64,000 bases of DNA from Methylobacterium sp. GXS13 (GTDB lineage: Bacteria > Pseudomonadota > Alphaproteobacteria > Rhizobiales > Beijerinckiaceae), in the NCBI RefSeq assembly GCF_001455965.1, contig NZ_LKKO01000037.1:1-64000 (forward strand). Reading direction: 5' to 3'. The translations under genes and the position numbers were made by a program. A model generated the notes under the pieces. The model searched no databases. It saw only the letters and a program-made list of their open reading frames with translations, and had not been told where the DNA came from. This document shows, in pieces, positions 34,923 through 44,261 of the stretch (the stretch's first letter is position 1; the number at the start of each line of letters is the position of its first letter).

Positions 34923-35360
34923 TCAGGCGGCGCGATTCGCCAGCGCCTCGCGCATAAGCGAGGCGACCATGCCATTCTGGAACTGCTCACGCTGGATGAA
35001 CAGGGCGTCCGGGACCAGCAGCGAGGCCTCCTGCTCCGGCGGGTCGAACGGATCGCTGGAGAGGACGATGCGCAAGCCCGGGCGCAGGGCCCGCGCCTCG
35101 ACGGCGAGCTGCGCGCAGCACAGGCCGCCGCCCTGCAGGGCCGCATCCACCACCATCACGTCCACGGGCAGCCCGAGCGCCAGGACCGTCATGGCATCGA
35201 CGCCCCGGTCGCAGGCGGTGACCTGATAGCCCAGCATCCGGATCTCGGCGGAAATCGCGTCGCGCCAGCGCTTGTGGCGGCCGACGACCAGCACCTGGAT
35301 CCTATAGCAGACGCCTTGGGGCAGCCGGCCGGAGGCCGTCTCGACGTCGGTTGTGGGCAT
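34923..35360 (-). CDS. Degenerate receiver-domain protein
   Basis: A 145-residue protein from the ATG at 35360. It has the strand-helix order of a CheY receiver: [62 protein letters not shown]. The presumed phosphoacceptor D72 is retained. The N-terminal acidic pair that binds Mg2+ is replaced by G27-R28-H29, and the KP motif is replaced by FIQREQF. Normal phosphorylation is therefore unlikely; it may act as a phosphorylation-independent receiver. It stands alone, divergent from argJ. Confidence 0.65.
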   Translation of the reverse strand: MPTTDVETASGRLPQGVCYRIQVLVVGRHKRWRDAISAEIRMLGYQVTACDRGVDAMTVLALGLPVDVMVVDAALQGGGLCCAQLAVEARALRPGLRIVLSSDPFDPPEQEASLLVPDALFIQREQFQNGMVASLMREALANRAA

Positions 35361-35590
35361 CGTCCGCACTCGACCTCGCTCTGGCTTTGCAATGCAGCAT
35401 GCTATGCCGGGAACCAAGGCTCGCGCAAGCCCGGCGCCGTGAAGACGCCGCATTCGGAGCCACCGCTGCCCAAAACGCATGCAGCCTCGTGCATGAGCAT
35501 CGCGTAGGCGTGCGGTTGACGGCGCCGGGGTCGCGCGGGCAACACCGGGCCGCCGCGGGAGGTCCCGCGCGCTGCCGGAGCTTTCAGCCG

Positions 35591-36841
35591 ATGTCGTCCG
35601 CGAAATCCCCGCCCGTCTCCCCGCTGGCGCCCGCTACGGTGCCGGAGCTGCCGCCGCTGCCGGGCGTGCGAATCGCCACCGCCCAGGCCGGCATCCGCTA
35701 CAGCGGCCGCACCGACGTGCTCTACGTCGACCTCGCTCCCGGCACCCGGGCGGCCGGGGTGTTCACCCGCTCGAAATGCCCCTCCGCGCCGGTGGATTGG
35801 TGCCGCGAGGCCCTGGCGCACGGCGCGGCCCGGGCCGTGGTGGTCAATTCGGGCAACGCCAACGCCTTCACGGGCCGGCTCGGCTGGGAGGCCGTCGCCA
35901 AGACCGTGCAGATCGCCGCGCAGGCGGCCGGCTGCGTCGACCGGGAGGTCTACGTCGCTTCCACCGGCGTGATCGGCGAGCCGCTCCCAGCCGAGCGCTT
36001 CGAGGGCGTGCTGGCCGATTGCGCCGCCCGGGCCACGGACGGGCCGGCCGCCTGGGCCGAGGCCGCCCGGGCGATCATGACCACCGACACCTTCCCCAAG
36101 CTCGCGACCCGCACCGCCGAGATCGACGGCGTGCGCGTGACCATCAACGGCATCGCCAAGGGCGCCGGCATGATCGCCCCCGACATGGCGACGATGCTGG
36201 CCTTCGTGTTCACCGACGCCACCGTGCCCCAGGCGGCGCTCCAGGCGCTGCTGAGCGACGGCACCAAGACCAGCTTCAATTGCGTGACGGTGGACGGCGA
36301 CACCTCGACCTCCGACACCCTGCTGCTGTTCGCCACCGGAAAGGCCGGCACGACCGATCGCGCCGTCGCGGCCGACCCGCGGCTCGCCGGCTTCCGGGAA
36401 GCCCTGGACAGCCTGCTGATCGAGCTCGCCCAGCTCGTCGCCAAGGATGGCGAGGGCGCGCGCAAGTTCGTCACCGTGCGGGTGACCGGCGCCGAGAGCG
36501 ACGCCTCCGCCCACCGGATCGCGATGTCGATCGCCAATTCGCCGCTGGTGAAGACCGCGGTGGCCGGCGAGGACGCCAATTGGGGCCGGGTGGTGATGGC
36601 GGTCGGCAAGGCCGGCGAGCCCGCCGACCGGGACCGGCTCGCGATCTGGTTCGGCGATGTGCGCGTGGCCGTCGCGGGCGCCCGCGACCCGGATTACAGC
36701 GAGGACGCCGCCAGCGCCGTGATGCGCGAGCCGGAGATCGGCATCCGGGTCGATCTCGGCCTGGGCGAGGGCCAGGCCCGCGTCTGGACCTGTGACCTGA
36801 CCAAGGCCTACATCGAGATCAACGGGGATTACCGCTCGTGA
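35591..36841 (+). CDS. argJ: Bifunctional ornithine acetyltransferase/N-acetylglutamate synthase ArgJ
   Basis: A 416-residue enzyme that transfers acetyl from N-acetylornithine to glutamate, closing the cyclic arginine pathway, and can also use acetyl-CoA. It self-cleaves before a conserved Thr in [16 protein letters not shown]. Other family segments are [41 protein letters not shown] and [21 protein letters not shown] choose the ATG at 35591; the upstream in-frame extension is unnatural. It is the first gene of an overlapping run with the SIMPL and mutT genes. Confidence 0.95.
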   Translation: MSSAKSPPVSPLAPATVPELPPLPGVRIATAQAGIRYSGRTDVLYVDLAPGTRAAGVFTRSKCPSAPVDWCREALAHGAARAVVVNSGNANAFTGRLGWEAVAKTVQIAAQAAGCVDREVYVASTGVIGEPLPAERFEGVLADCAARATDGPAAWAEAARAIMTTDTFPKLATRTAEIDGVRVTINGIAKGAGMIAPDMATMLAFVFTDATVPQAALQALLSDGTKTSFNCVTVDGDTSTSDTLLLFATGKAGTTDRAVAADPRLAGFREALDSLLIELAQLVAKDGEGARKFVTVRVTGAESDASAHRIAMSIANSPLVKTAVAGEDANWGRVVMAVGKAGEPADRDRLAIWFGDVRVAVAGARDPDYSEDAASAVMREPEIGIRVDLGLGEGQARVWTCDLTKAYIEINGDYRS

Positions 36842-37557
36842 GGGCGCGCCGCGCAGGCTTCCTGCTGCTGGCGCTGCTGCCCGCCGCGGCGCAGGCCGAC
36901 GATGCGGCGTGCAAGCGGCACATCAGCGTGGTCGGGCGCGCCGCCGAGACGCGGGCCCCGGACTTCGCCGAGGTCGTCGTGGGGATCGAGGCCCGGGGCG
37001 CGAGCCCGGCCGCGGCCCTCGACGCCGCCTCGAAGGCGGTGGCCGCGATCTCGGCGCAGGCGCGCGCGCTCGGCGTGCCGCCGGCCGATATCGGCACCGC
37101 CGCGGTGTCGCTCCAGGCGGGCTCGCGCACCGTGACCCGGCCGGGCGGCGCGGTCACCGAGGAGCCCGACGGCTACCGGGCCGGCAATGCGGTGACCGTC
37201 CGCCTCGCCGACATGGACCGCCTCGGCGACCTGCTGCGCCAGGCCCTCGACTCGGGCGCGAACCGGATCGACGGGGTGAGCTTCGGTTTGCGCGAGCCCG
37301 ACAAGGCCGAGGCAGCCCTTCAGGTCGCGGCGGCCCGCGATGCCCGGACCCGGGCCGAGGCGCTGGCCGAGGCGCTCGGCGCCAAGCTCGGGCCGGTCTG
37401 CGTGCTGACCACCACGGGGGGCACGGTCCCGCCCCCGCCGGTCTTCGGCCGTGCCCTCGCGGCGCCGATGGCCGCCAAGGGCCGGCGCGTCCCGATCGAG
37501 GCCGGCACGATCCAGCTCGCTTCCGAGATCTCGGCCACCTTCGCGGTGGCGCCATGA
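36838..37557 (+). CDS. Periplasmic SIMPL-domain (DUF541) protein
   Basis: A 239-residue exported protein. The GTG start overlaps the argJ stop (GTGA). The signal peptide is about 20 residues ([15 protein letters not shown]). The SIMPL/DUF541 domain shows [20 protein letters not shown], then [34 protein letters not shown] strands and [20 protein letters not shown] near the C-terminus. The family (YggE-like) is linked to oxidative-stress tolerance and outer-membrane integrity without a defined biochemical activity. Its stop overlaps the mutT start by four bases. Confidence 0.88.
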   Translation: MRARRAGFLLLALLPAAAQADDAACKRHISVVGRAAETRAPDFAEVVVGIEARGASPAAALDAASKAVAAISAQARALGVPPADIGTAAVSLQAGSRTVTRPGGAVTEEPDGYRAGNAVTVRLADMDRLGDLLRQALDSGANRIDGVSFGLREPDKAEAALQVAAARDARTRAEALAEALGAKLGPVCVLTTTGGTVPPPPVFGRALAAPMAAKGRRVPIEAGTIQLASEISATFAVAP

Positions 37558-37982
37558 GCGGGCCCGAGACGCCCGCCCTGCGCCTGTTGCTGGTGATCGC
37601 CGTCGCCCTGGTCGACGTCGACGGCCGGATCCTGGTGAGCGAGCGCCCGGCCGGCAAGCAGCTCGCCGGCCTGTGGGAGTTTCCAGGCGGCAAGGTGGAG
37701 CCCGGCGAGCGCCCGGAGGAGACCCTGATCCGCGAGCTGTCCGAGGAGCTCGGCATCCGGGTCGAGGAGCCGTGCCTAGCGCCGCTGACCTTCGCCAGCC
37801 ACGCCTATCCGGACTTCCACCTGCTGATGCCGCTCTACGTCTGCCGGCGCTGGTCGGGCACGCCGCGCCCGATGGAGGGCCAGGCGCTCAAATGGGTCCG
37901 CCCCAAGGCCCTGCGCGACCTCGCCATGCCCCCGGCCGACGCGCCGCTGATCCCGTTCCTGGTCGAGCTTTTGGGGAGCTGA
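37554..37982 (+). CDS. mutT: 8-oxo-dGTP diphosphatase MutT
   Basis: A 142-residue Nudix hydrolase. The Nudix box fits Gx5Ex7REUxEExGU exactly, from G46 through E52, R60-E61, E64-E65 to G67. The N-terminus (LLLVIAVALVDVDGRILVSE) and the MutT-typical RPAGKQLAGLWEFPGG and ALKWVRPKALRDLAMPPADA ends support the sanitising enzyme rather than another Nudix class. It removes oxidised dGTP from the nucleotide pool. The start overlaps the SIMPL gene by four bases. The pairing with a stress-related SIMPL protein is interesting but unproven. Confidence 0.92.
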   Translation: MSGPETPALRLLLVIAVALVDVDGRILVSERPAGKQLAGLWEFPGGKVEPGERPEETLIRELSEELGIRVEEPCLAPLTFASHAYPDFHLLMPLYVCRRWSGTPRPMEGQALKWVRPKALRDLAMPPADAPLIPFLVELLGS

Positions 37983-38019
37983 TCCGGGCTCGCCATCACA
38001 CGCAGGACGCGCTCGAACC

Positions 38020-38997
38020 TTACAGCGCCAGAATCCCCTCCACCACCTCCTGCACGGCGAGCGCCTCGGCGAAGGTGGCGAGGTGGTGGGGCTCGCCGCG
38101 TGTCATGCGGACGACGCCGTCGAGCTGGCGGCGCAGGGCGATCGGGCGGGCCTGGACGTTGGGCAGGGCGTCGGGGGCCGGGGTGAAGGTCCCGTCCGGG
38201 CCGCGGCGCTCGGCGATCGCCCAGTCGCGCAGGCGGATGGCGCCGGCATCGCCCTCCAGCGTCCAGGTGTTGTGATCGTCCTCCGGGACGCCGCCGACCC
38301 GGCCGGTCAGGGTCACCGGGATGGCGCCGGCCCTCAGCGTCACGTCGATCGCCCGCTCGGAGCGGCCGGCCTCCGGGAAGGCGACCGTGCCGGAAAGCCC
38401 GTCCAGCGGTCCGCACAGGCGGCGGGCAAGGAACAGGAAGTGCGAGACCACCTCGCGGGTGAAGCCGCCCTCGGCCCGGGCGTCGAGCCAGCGCGCCGCA
38501 TCGGCCTGCCAGGGGCGCGGCCAGCGGGCGAACTGCACCCTGATGCTGAGCCGCCGGGGCGTACCGACCGCGCCCTCGGCGATCCACCGCTCCAGCGCCG
38601 CGACGCCGGGCGAGGAGGCGAACGGGAAGTTCACCGCCCCGGACGCCCCGGCCTCGGCCAGCAGGTCGCGGGCCTCGGCGCGGTCGATCGCCAGGGGCTT
38701 CTCGCAGAAGACGGTTCGGCCGGCGGCCAGCGCCGCGTGGGCGTAGCCGAGATGCGAGGCCGGCGGCGAGGCGACGTACACGCAGGCGCTCGCTGCCACC
38801 ACGGCGGCGGCATCGGCGACGAGCGGCACGCCCGGGAAAGCCGCACCCACCCGCGCCAGGGCCTCCGGGGACGGGTCCCAGAGGGCGGCGACCCGGACCG
38901 GTGAGTCCGATGCGCCGTGGATCGCGCCGATCAGGCGCTCGCCCATGATGCCCGCGCCGATGATCCCGAGGGCGAGCGGCTGGTCGGTGGCGGTCAT
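38020..38997 (-). CDS. Gfo/Idh/MocA-family oxidoreductase
   Basis: A 325-residue NAD(P)-dependent oxidoreductase. The N-terminal Rossmann fold is LALGIIGAGIMGERLIGAI, and the family motif CEKPLAIDRAEARDLL contains the EKP lysine. The C-terminal alpha/beta domain includes EGGFTREVVSHFLFLARRL, where the His is a likely substrate-contact or catalytic residue. Substrates in this family are sugars, inositols or their derivatives; none can be assigned here. It is the downstream-most of four same-strand genes with DoxX, hydrolase and dioxygenase, spaced 30-37 bases for the first three, so a shared transcript is likely. Confidence 0.85.
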   Translation of the reverse strand: MTATDQPLALGIIGAGIMGERLIGAIHGASDSPVRVAALWDPSPEALARVGAAFPGVPLVADAAAVVAASACVYVASPPASHLGYAHAALAAGRTVFCEKPLAIDRAEARDLLAEAGASGAVNFPFASSPGVAALERWIAEGAVGTPRRLSIRVQFARWPRPWQADAARWLDARAEGGFTREVVSHFLFLARRLCGPLDGLSGTVAFPEAGRSERAIDVTLRAGAIPVTLTGRVGGVPEDDHNTWTLEGDAGAIRLRDWAIAERRGPDGTFTPAPDALPNVQARPIALRRQLDGVVRMTRGEPHHLATFAEALAVQEVVEGILAL

Positions 38998-39027
38998 CAG
39001 GGTTCCTTGCGTGACGGTGGCGCCCGG

Positions 39028-39435
39028 TCAGGCCCGGCCCTGTCGCGCGTCGAGGCTGAACGGGCCGGGCCCGAAGGCCGCGACCTGAAGCAAGCCGCCC
39101 GCCACGGCGAGGTTCTTCAGGAAGTGGAACATCTGGTTCGGGTCCGCCAGCGCCGTGTGGAAGGTCAGGGCGGTCGCCACCGTAAATCCGGCGAGCGCCA
39201 GGGCGACGAGCCGGGTCCGGTAGCCCGCGATCAGCAGCAGGCCGCCCACGATCTCCACCAGCGTCGCGGCCGCGTAGGAGACCTCCGGCAGCGGCAGGCC
39301 GGCGGCCAGGGCGGTGGCGAGCGTCGCGGCCGGGGCGGCGAGCTTGCCGATTCCGCTCACCAGGAACAGGGCGCTCATCAGGACCCGGCCGATCACGGGT
39401 AGAAACGCCAGCGCGGGGGCGATCGGGGATGCCAT
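39028..39435 (-). CDS. DoxX-family membrane protein
   Basis: A 135-residue protein with four hydrophobic segments (FLPVIGRVLMSALFLVSGIG; ATLVEIVGGLLLIAG; LVALALAGFTVATALTF; FLKNLAVAGGLLQVAAF). The SGIGKLAAP and MFHFLKNLAVAGGLLQ sequences are typical of DoxX/SURF4-like proteins. The family includes MhqP/CatD of Bacillus, which accompany quinone-degrading dioxygenases. Together with the neighbouring hydrolase and dioxygenase, it suggests a role in quinone handling or thiol-redox balance at the membrane. Confidence 0.88.
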   Translation of the reverse strand: MASPIAPALAFLPVIGRVLMSALFLVSGIGKLAAPAATLATALAAGLPLPEVSYAAATLVEIVGGLLLIAGYRTRLVALALAGFTVATALTFHTALADPNQMFHFLKNLAVAGGLLQVAAFGPGPFSLDARQGRA

Positions 39436-39471
39436 GGGGGGACTCCGTGTCGGCAGGGGGAGGTTTGGCGA

Positions 39472-40104
39472 TCAGGCCGCGTCCGGCCGGGCGAGCCCGC
39501 GGACCCAGTCGGCCGCGAGGCTGACATCGGCCTGCGAGAGGCCGTGACCGACCGGCACGACCCGGTGCTCGACCGCCGCGCCGGCGGCTTCGAGCTGCCG
39601 GGCGAGCCGGCCCGCGTTCTCGGCCGGGACGATCGGGTCCATGGCGCCGGAGAGCATCAGCACCGGCTTGCCCGCGAGGTCGGCATCGGGGGGCTCGGCC
39701 AGCGGCACCATCGGGCGGATCAGCACCGCGCCCGCCAGCACCTCCGGGTGCAGCATCAGCAGCGCGGCGGCGATGTTGGCGCCGTTCGAGAAGCCGAGCG
39801 CCAGGGGCGCTTCGATCCCGTAACAGTCCCGCGCCGCGCCAACGAAGGCGGCCAGGTCCGCAGTCCGGCGGCGCAGGTCAGCCTCGTCGAACACGCCCTC
39901 GGCGAGGCGCCGGAAGAAGCGCGGCATGCCGTTCTCCGACACCGCCCCGCGGGGCGACAGCAGGGCGGCGCCCGGGGCCACGATCCGGCCGAGCGGCAGG
40001 AGATCGTGCTCGTTGCCGCCGGTCCCGTGGAGGAGCAGCAGCGGCCGGGCGGCCGGTGCGCCGGGCTCGAACTGGTGGATCAGGCTGAGAATGTCCTGGG
40101 TCAT
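39472..40104 (-). CDS. Phospholipase/carboxylesterase-type alpha/beta hydrolase
   Basis: A 210-residue hydrolase. The oxyanion-hole region is LLLLHGTGGNEHDLLPLG; the nucleophile serine lies in LALGFSNGANIAAALL; the Asp in LSGAMDPIVPAENA; the His in VPVGHGLSQADVS. This arrangement and size match MhqD/YtpA-type carboxylesterases. It lies 36 bases after the DoxX gene start and 260 bases from the dioxygenase, with a REP-like repeat in between. Likely acts on an ester or lactone released by ring cleavage; that is inference. Confidence 0.87.
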   Translation of the reverse strand: MTQDILSLIHQFEPGAPAARPLLLLHGTGGNEHDLLPLGRIVAPGAALLSPRGAVSENGMPRFFRRLAEGVFDEADLRRRTADLAAFVGAARDCYGIEAPLALGFSNGANIAAALLMLHPEVLAGAVLIRPMVPLAEPPDADLAGKPVLMLSGAMDPIVPAENAGRLARQLEAAGAAVEHRVVPVGHGLSQADVSLAADWVRGLARPDAA

Positions 40105-40196
40105 GACGACCTCGCTGGTGGCAGGCTTCGAAGAACGGCCGTCTCAGAGACCAACGGATCGACCGATCCGGATCGTCGATAAGACACTTGAAACAC

Positions 40197-40318
40197 CGGG
40201 CTTTTCCCCTCCCCCCTTGTGGGGAGGGGTCAGGGGTGGTGCAGGAGGCACCGCGCCGTTCAATCCTGAACCACCCCCACCTCCAACTCCTCCCCACAAG
40301 GGGGGAGGAGAGAGCCTC
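40197..40318. repeat. GC-rich REP-like palindromic element
   Basis: CCCCTCCCCCCTTGTGGGGAG at the left and CTCCCCACAAGGGGGGAGGAG-type sequence at the right form a long imperfect inverted repeat around a short centre. It is the inverted-orientation relative of the cores at 48541-48655 and 51280-51392, but lacks their flanking arms. It lies between the hydrolase and dioxygenase genes. Confidence 0.85.
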
Positions 40319-40367
40319 GCGTTGCGCGGCTTTGAAACCGCGGCCTCCAAGCGGGTGGAAGCGAGGT

Positions 40368-41294
40368 TCAGGCGACCTTCGGCAGCACCGCCTCGATCTG
40401 GGCCCGATGCGGCTCCAGCCCCGCGGGCAGCTTCAGGGCGGTGCCGAGGGACTCCACCGGCTCGTCCACGGCGAAGCCGGGGGCGTCGGTGGCGATCTCG
40501 AACAGCACGCCGCCGGGCTCGCGGAAATAGACCGACCGGAAATACTGGCGGTCCCGCTGCTCGGTGACCTGGAGGCCGAGCCCGGCGAGTTTTTCGGCCA
40601 TCGCGGACTGGGCGGCGTCGTCCGCCGCCCGGAACGCGATGTGGTGGACCGAGCCCGCCCCCTGACGGCCGGGCAGGAAGCCGCCCACCGCCCGAAGGGT
40701 CACGAAACCGCCCAGCGCCGCGCTGCCGGCGAACCGGATCAGGTTGCCCTCGCGGGCCTCCTCGCGCAGGCCCAGCACCTCCGTGAGGATCGCGGCCGTG
40801 GCCTCTTCCGTCTCCAGAAGCAGCGTGACCCCGTGCAGGCCGCGGATCGCGTGCTCGGCCGGAACCTCGGCCGAGGCCCAGGCGGCCTCCGTCTCGGCGC
40901 CGTCGAAGCCGACCAGCGCCAGCATCATCCCGTCCGGGTCGCGGAACCGCAGGGTCGGCGCACCGAACACCTGGACCAGCGGCTCGTGGGCGACACCCGT
41001 CTCGATCAACCGGTGGGCCCACCAGCCGATCGAGCCGCGGGGCACCCGGAACGCGGTCTCCTGGGTCTCGCCGATCCCGACCCGGCCGGGGGCCGCATGC
41101 GCGATCGGGAAGAAGGTCAGGATCGTGCCGGGCTGCCCGGCCGCGTCGCCGTAATACAGGTGGTAGGTGCCCGGATCGTCGAAGTTGACGGTCTTCTTCA
41201 CCAGCCGTTGTCCGAGCACGCGGGTGTGGAAGTCGAGGTTGCGCATTGCCGGGCCGGAAAAGGCCGTGACGTGGTGGAGGCCGGACTGCACCAT
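40368..41294 (-). CDS. Ring-cleaving (VOC-family) dioxygenase, MhqO-like
   Basis: A 308-residue protein built from two vicinal-oxygen-chelate modules. Likely metal ligands are H8 in GLHHVTAFSG, the histidine in GSVHHIAFRAADD and the Glu in EPGGVLFEIATDAPGF. The opening (HHVTAFSGPAMRNLDFHTRV) followed by GQRLVKKTVNFDDPGTYHLY is characteristic of MhqO/LinE-type hydroquinone dioxygenases. The ATG at 41294 has GGGAG nine bases upstream. It is divergent from a LysR regulator by 115 bases, which probably controls it. Substrate: hydroquinone or catechol-like compounds, by family. Confidence 0.9.
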   Translation of the reverse strand: MVQSGLHHVTAFSGPAMRNLDFHTRVLGQRLVKKTVNFDDPGTYHLYYGDAAGQPGTILTFFPIAHAAPGRVGIGETQETAFRVPRGSIGWWAHRLIETGVAHEPLVQVFGAPTLRFRDPDGMMLALVGFDGAETEAAWASAEVPAEHAIRGLHGVTLLLETEEATAAILTEVLGLREEAREGNLIRFAGSAALGGFVTLRAVGGFLPGRQGAGSVHHIAFRAADDAAQSAMAEKLAGLGLQVTEQRDRQYFRSVYFREPGGVLFEIATDAPGFAVDEPVESLGTALKLPAGLEPHRAQIEAVLPKVA

Positions 41295-41409
41295 GACGCT
41301 GTCTCCCGAGAAGCTGCCGCGGGTGCCGCGGGGCCGTTTGCGATGACGGCAATCTGGCCCTTGCCATCGCTCGCGAAAATAGAAACGCTGGAAACCCATC
41401 GTTTCCGGA

Positions 41410-42339
41410 ATGCGACTCATGCGGCTTCCCGATTTCGAGGCTTGGGCGGTCTTCGCAAAGGTGGTGGAGGTGGGCTCCTTCGGCCGGGCCGCGGAGGATC
41501 TGGGCCTGTCGAAGGGCACCGTCTCGAAGGCGGTCGGCCGGCTTGAGGCGCGGATCGGCGCCCGGCTGTTCAACCGCACCTCGCGCAAGCTCGCCCTGAC
41601 GGAGGCCGGCCACGCCGCCAAGGCCAACGCCGCCCGGATCCTGGCGGAGGGCGAGGCCGCGGAGGCGCTGGCCATCGCGGGCGCCGCCGAGCCGCGCGGC
41701 CTAGTTCGCCTCGCGGCCCCGATGACCTTCGGGGTGATGCATGTCGCGCCGCTGCTGCCGGATTTCCTGCGCCAGCACCCGGCGGTCTCGGTGGACCTGC
41801 ACCTGTCCGACGCGGTGGTCGATCTCGTGGGCGGCGGCTTCGATATCGGCCTGCGCATCGCGGCCCTGCCGGATTCGTCCCTGCGCGCTCGGCGGCTCTG
41901 CGCGATCCGGCGCTCGCTGGTGGCCACGCCCGCCTATCTCGACCGGAACGGACGGCCCGACCATCCGGACGACCTCGCCCGCCACGCCTGCCTGGGCTAC
42001 GCCTACCTGCCGACGCCCGACCGCTGGCGGTTCATCGACGCGACCGGCGCGGAGGCCGTGGTCGTGCCGGGCGGGCAGCTGCGCGCGAACAACGCCGAGG
42101 CGCTGGCGCCGGCGCTCCGGGCCGGCCTCGGCCTCGCCCTGCAGCCGGACTTCATGATCTGGGACGACCTCGAAGCCGGGCGCCTGGAGCGGGTTCTGCC
42201 CGGCTGGGCGCCGCCGCCGATCGCGCTCCACCTCGTGACGCCCCCGGGCGACCCGCGCCCGGCCCGGATCACCGCCCTGATCGGCTATCTCAGTCAGAGG
42301 CTGGCCCAGGCCCCCTGGGCCGGCCCGGCACCGCGATGA
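41410..42339 (+). CDS. LysR-family transcriptional regulator
   Basis: A 309-residue regulator. The N-terminal winged helix-turn-helix is VEVGSFGRAAEDLGLSKGTV, followed by VGRLEARIGARLFNRTSRKL. The effector-binding domain shows RGLVRLAAPMTFGVMHVAPL, then GGGFDIGLRIAALPDSSLRA. An ATG three codons downstream (41419) is an alternative start. Divergent from the ring-cleaving dioxygenase, it likely activates or represses it in response to an aromatic or quinone ligand. The placement of a LysR protein where Bacillus uses MarR-type MhqR is noteworthy. Confidence 0.92.
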   Translation: MRLMRLPDFEAWAVFAKVVEVGSFGRAAEDLGLSKGTVSKAVGRLEARIGARLFNRTSRKLALTEAGHAAKANAARILAEGEAAEALAIAGAAEPRGLVRLAAPMTFGVMHVAPLLPDFLRQHPAVSVDLHLSDAVVDLVGGGFDIGLRIAALPDSSLRARRLCAIRRSLVATPAYLDRNGRPDHPDDLARHACLGYAYLPTPDRWRFIDATGAEAVVVPGGQLRANNAEALAPALRAGLGLALQPDFMIWDDLEAGRLERVLPGWAPPPIALHLVTPPGDPRPARITALIGYLSQRLAQAPWAGPAPR

Positions 42340-42919
42340 CGGCCCGTGGTTTCGCATCCGACCGCCGCATGTGGTCCGCGGCCGGCGATGATGCATCCGC
42401 CCTCTCGGGTGGAGGGACAGTGTTAGGGTCGCCCGCACACGATCCCAGCCCGATCTGAGGCCCCGCGCACCGATCCGGCCGGGCGCGTGCACATCAGGGA
42501 ACCCAGGGCGCGCGCGGGCGTTCGGTCCGACTTATACCAACACGTCTGTCGGCATGATTTTATACAAATATTGTTGACTTGTTCGGTCGTATCTGGCGTG
42601 TTCTGCGAAGCTTAGATACCGACCCTTGCTTGAAGGCGTCGGTGTCGGGAAGCGGTCGATCTCCAAGCGTCCGTTAGGCTGTTGATAGGCGCTTTAACGG
42701 GGCGGATGCGTTGCTTGATCGACCACGGAGTTGTCTCGAAGGCAGGGCCGCCGGCGTGCGGCCTCGCGTCCACCCGCTGACGCCGCCTGCGAGAACCATG
42801 CGTCGCGCAGCCCATCGGCCCGCTCCGGACACCCTGTCGGCGCGCCCGGCTCCCTCCAACGTGCCCCGCGCACGCGGCTCCCGGTTCGGGGCACGCCCAT
42901 CCCTGTCCGCGAGGCCCTG
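42340..42919. other. Intergenic region upstream of GntR, 580 bp
   Basis: The segment 42530-42600 is AT-rich and contains TTATACC and TTTATACAAATATTG, similar to GntR-type TTGTATAC operators, so promoter and autoregulatory sites may be here. The rest is GC-rich with in-frame open sequence ahead of the GntR start, but its content is unlike protein. No other gene. Confidence 0.45.
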
Positions 42920-43612
42920 ATGTCCCCTGGGGCTCTCCCGCGATCTGCGCCCGATCGGCTCGTCCACAAGACCGTCGCGGCCGCCGTCGCCGAATCCCTG
43001 CGCCAGCGGATCCTGACCGGAGAGTTCCCGGCCGGCATGCAGCTGCGCCAGGACGCGCTGGCGGAAGAGTTCGGGATCAGCCGGATCCCGATCCGGGAGG
43101 CCCTGCTGCAGCTCGAAGCCACCGGCCTGATCAAGATCATGCCGCATCGCGGCGCCGTGGTCTCGGGCCTGTCGGTGGAGGAGGTGGAGGACATCTTCGC
43201 CCTCCGCGTCCAGCTGGAACCGGAGCTGCTGGTTCTCTCCGCGCGGCACTTCTCCGAGCAGGATTTCGAGGATCTGCACAGTCTCACCGAGGAATACAGC
43301 GCCGCCCTGGCGGCCAAGGAGATCCGGCGCTGGGGCGAGCTGAACCAGCGCTTCCATCTCGATCTGCTGCGGCACGCCGAGCGCCCGCGCTCGCTCAGCA
43401 TCATTGCCGGCCTGCTGCAGGATTGCGACCGCCCGACCCGGCTCCAGCTCTCGGCCTCCGGGGATGTCGCCCGGGCCGACCAGGAGCACCGGGAGATCCT
43501 CGCGCTGTGCGAGGCCGGCCAGATCGACGCGGCGGCCGATCACCTGCGCAGCCATATTGCGTACGCCGCCCAATCCCTGATCGCGATCTACCGGCGCGCG
43601 CTCACGCCGTGA
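42920..43612 (+). CDS. GntR-family (FCD) transcriptional regulator
   Basis: A 230-residue regulator from the ATG at 42920 with GAGG seven bases upstream. The winged helix-turn-helix is QLRQDALAEEFGISRIPIRE followed by ALLQLEATGLIKIMPHRGAV. The C-terminal FCD domain (FALRVQLEPELLVLSARHFS; FHLDLLRHAERP; DQEHREILALCEAGQIDAAA) carries the Asp/His residues that bind a metal and an organic acid ligand. The longer frame from 42731 is unlikely. It stands 12 bases from the convergent GbsR gene; its target is unknown. Confidence 0.92.
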   Translation: MSPGALPRSAPDRLVHKTVAAAVAESLRQRILTGEFPAGMQLRQDALAEEFGISRIPIREALLQLEATGLIKIMPHRGAVVSGLSVEEVEDIFALRVQLEPELLVLSARHFSEQDFEDLHSLTEEYSAALAAKEIRRWGELNQRFHLDLLRHAERPRSLSIIAGLLQDCDRPTRLQLSASGDVARADQEHREILALCEAGQIDAAADHLRSHIAYAAQSLIAIYRRALTP

Positions 43613-43624
43613 GGCGGCGGCCGC

Positions 43625-44203
43625 TCACTCCAGCTTCTCGGCGCGCCCCGCGAGCCGGCCCGGCAGGCCGGTCAGGCGGTCCTTCATCGCCAGCACCTTC
43701 TGGACCTTCGCGCCGAGGGTGAGGAGTTGCACCAGGCGCTCGGTGTCGAGGCGGCGCACGTCGGCGTACCACCCCGCGAAGAGCTCGAACAGGTCGTGCA
43801 TCTCCCGGAGCCGGGCCTGGGCGTGACGCTCCGGCTCGGACTCGGCGTCCTGCATCAGCAATTCGCGCAGCAGGGTCAGGGTCGGGTCGATCTCGCGCTT
43901 CTTGCGCTCCTCGACCAGGGTGCGGACGATCTGCCAGATGTCCTCCGGGGTGGCGAAGTAGTCCCGCCGGTCGCCGGGCATGTGCTGGAGCCGCACGAGG
44001 TTCCAGGCCTGCAGCTCCTTGAGGCCCATGCTGACGTTGGAGCGCGAGACGCCCAACCGCTCCACGATCTCGTCGGCGTTGAGCGGTCGCTCGGCCACGA
44101 ATAACAGGGCGTAGATCTGCCCCACCGTCCGGTTGATGCCCCAGCGCGAGCCCATCTCGCCGAAATGCAGCACGAAGGTCTGGATCAGGGGAGGCAGGTG
44201 CAC
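43625..44203 (-). CDS. GbsR/MarR-family regulator upstream partner of bd oxidase
   Basis: A 192-residue winged-helix regulator. I prefer the GTG at 44203, where the family-typical start reads HLPPLIQTFVLHFGEMGSRW; a second GTG at 44242 adds 13 residues. The DNA-binding part is NADEIVERLGVSRSNVSMGL, followed by KELQAWNLVRLQHMPGDRRD with the wing. The C-terminus is helical and dimeric. The gene is the last of the same-strand bd oxidase cluster. A perfect palindrome overlapping the cydA promoter is a likely operator. Ligand unknown. Confidence 0.88.
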   Translation of the reverse strand: MHLPPLIQTFVLHFGEMGSRWGINRTVGQIYALLFVAERPLNADEIVERLGVSRSNVSMGLKELQAWNLVRLQHMPGDRRDYFATPEDIWQIVRTLVEERKKREIDPTLTLLRELLMQDAESEPERHAQARLREMHDLFELFAGWYADVRRLDTERLVQLLTLGAKVQKVLAMKDRLTGLPGRLAGRAEKLE

Positions 44204-44261
44204 GGCGGCGATCCGTCGAACGGTTTGGGCCCCCGGGACCACCGGGGTTTTTGCCGGCTTA

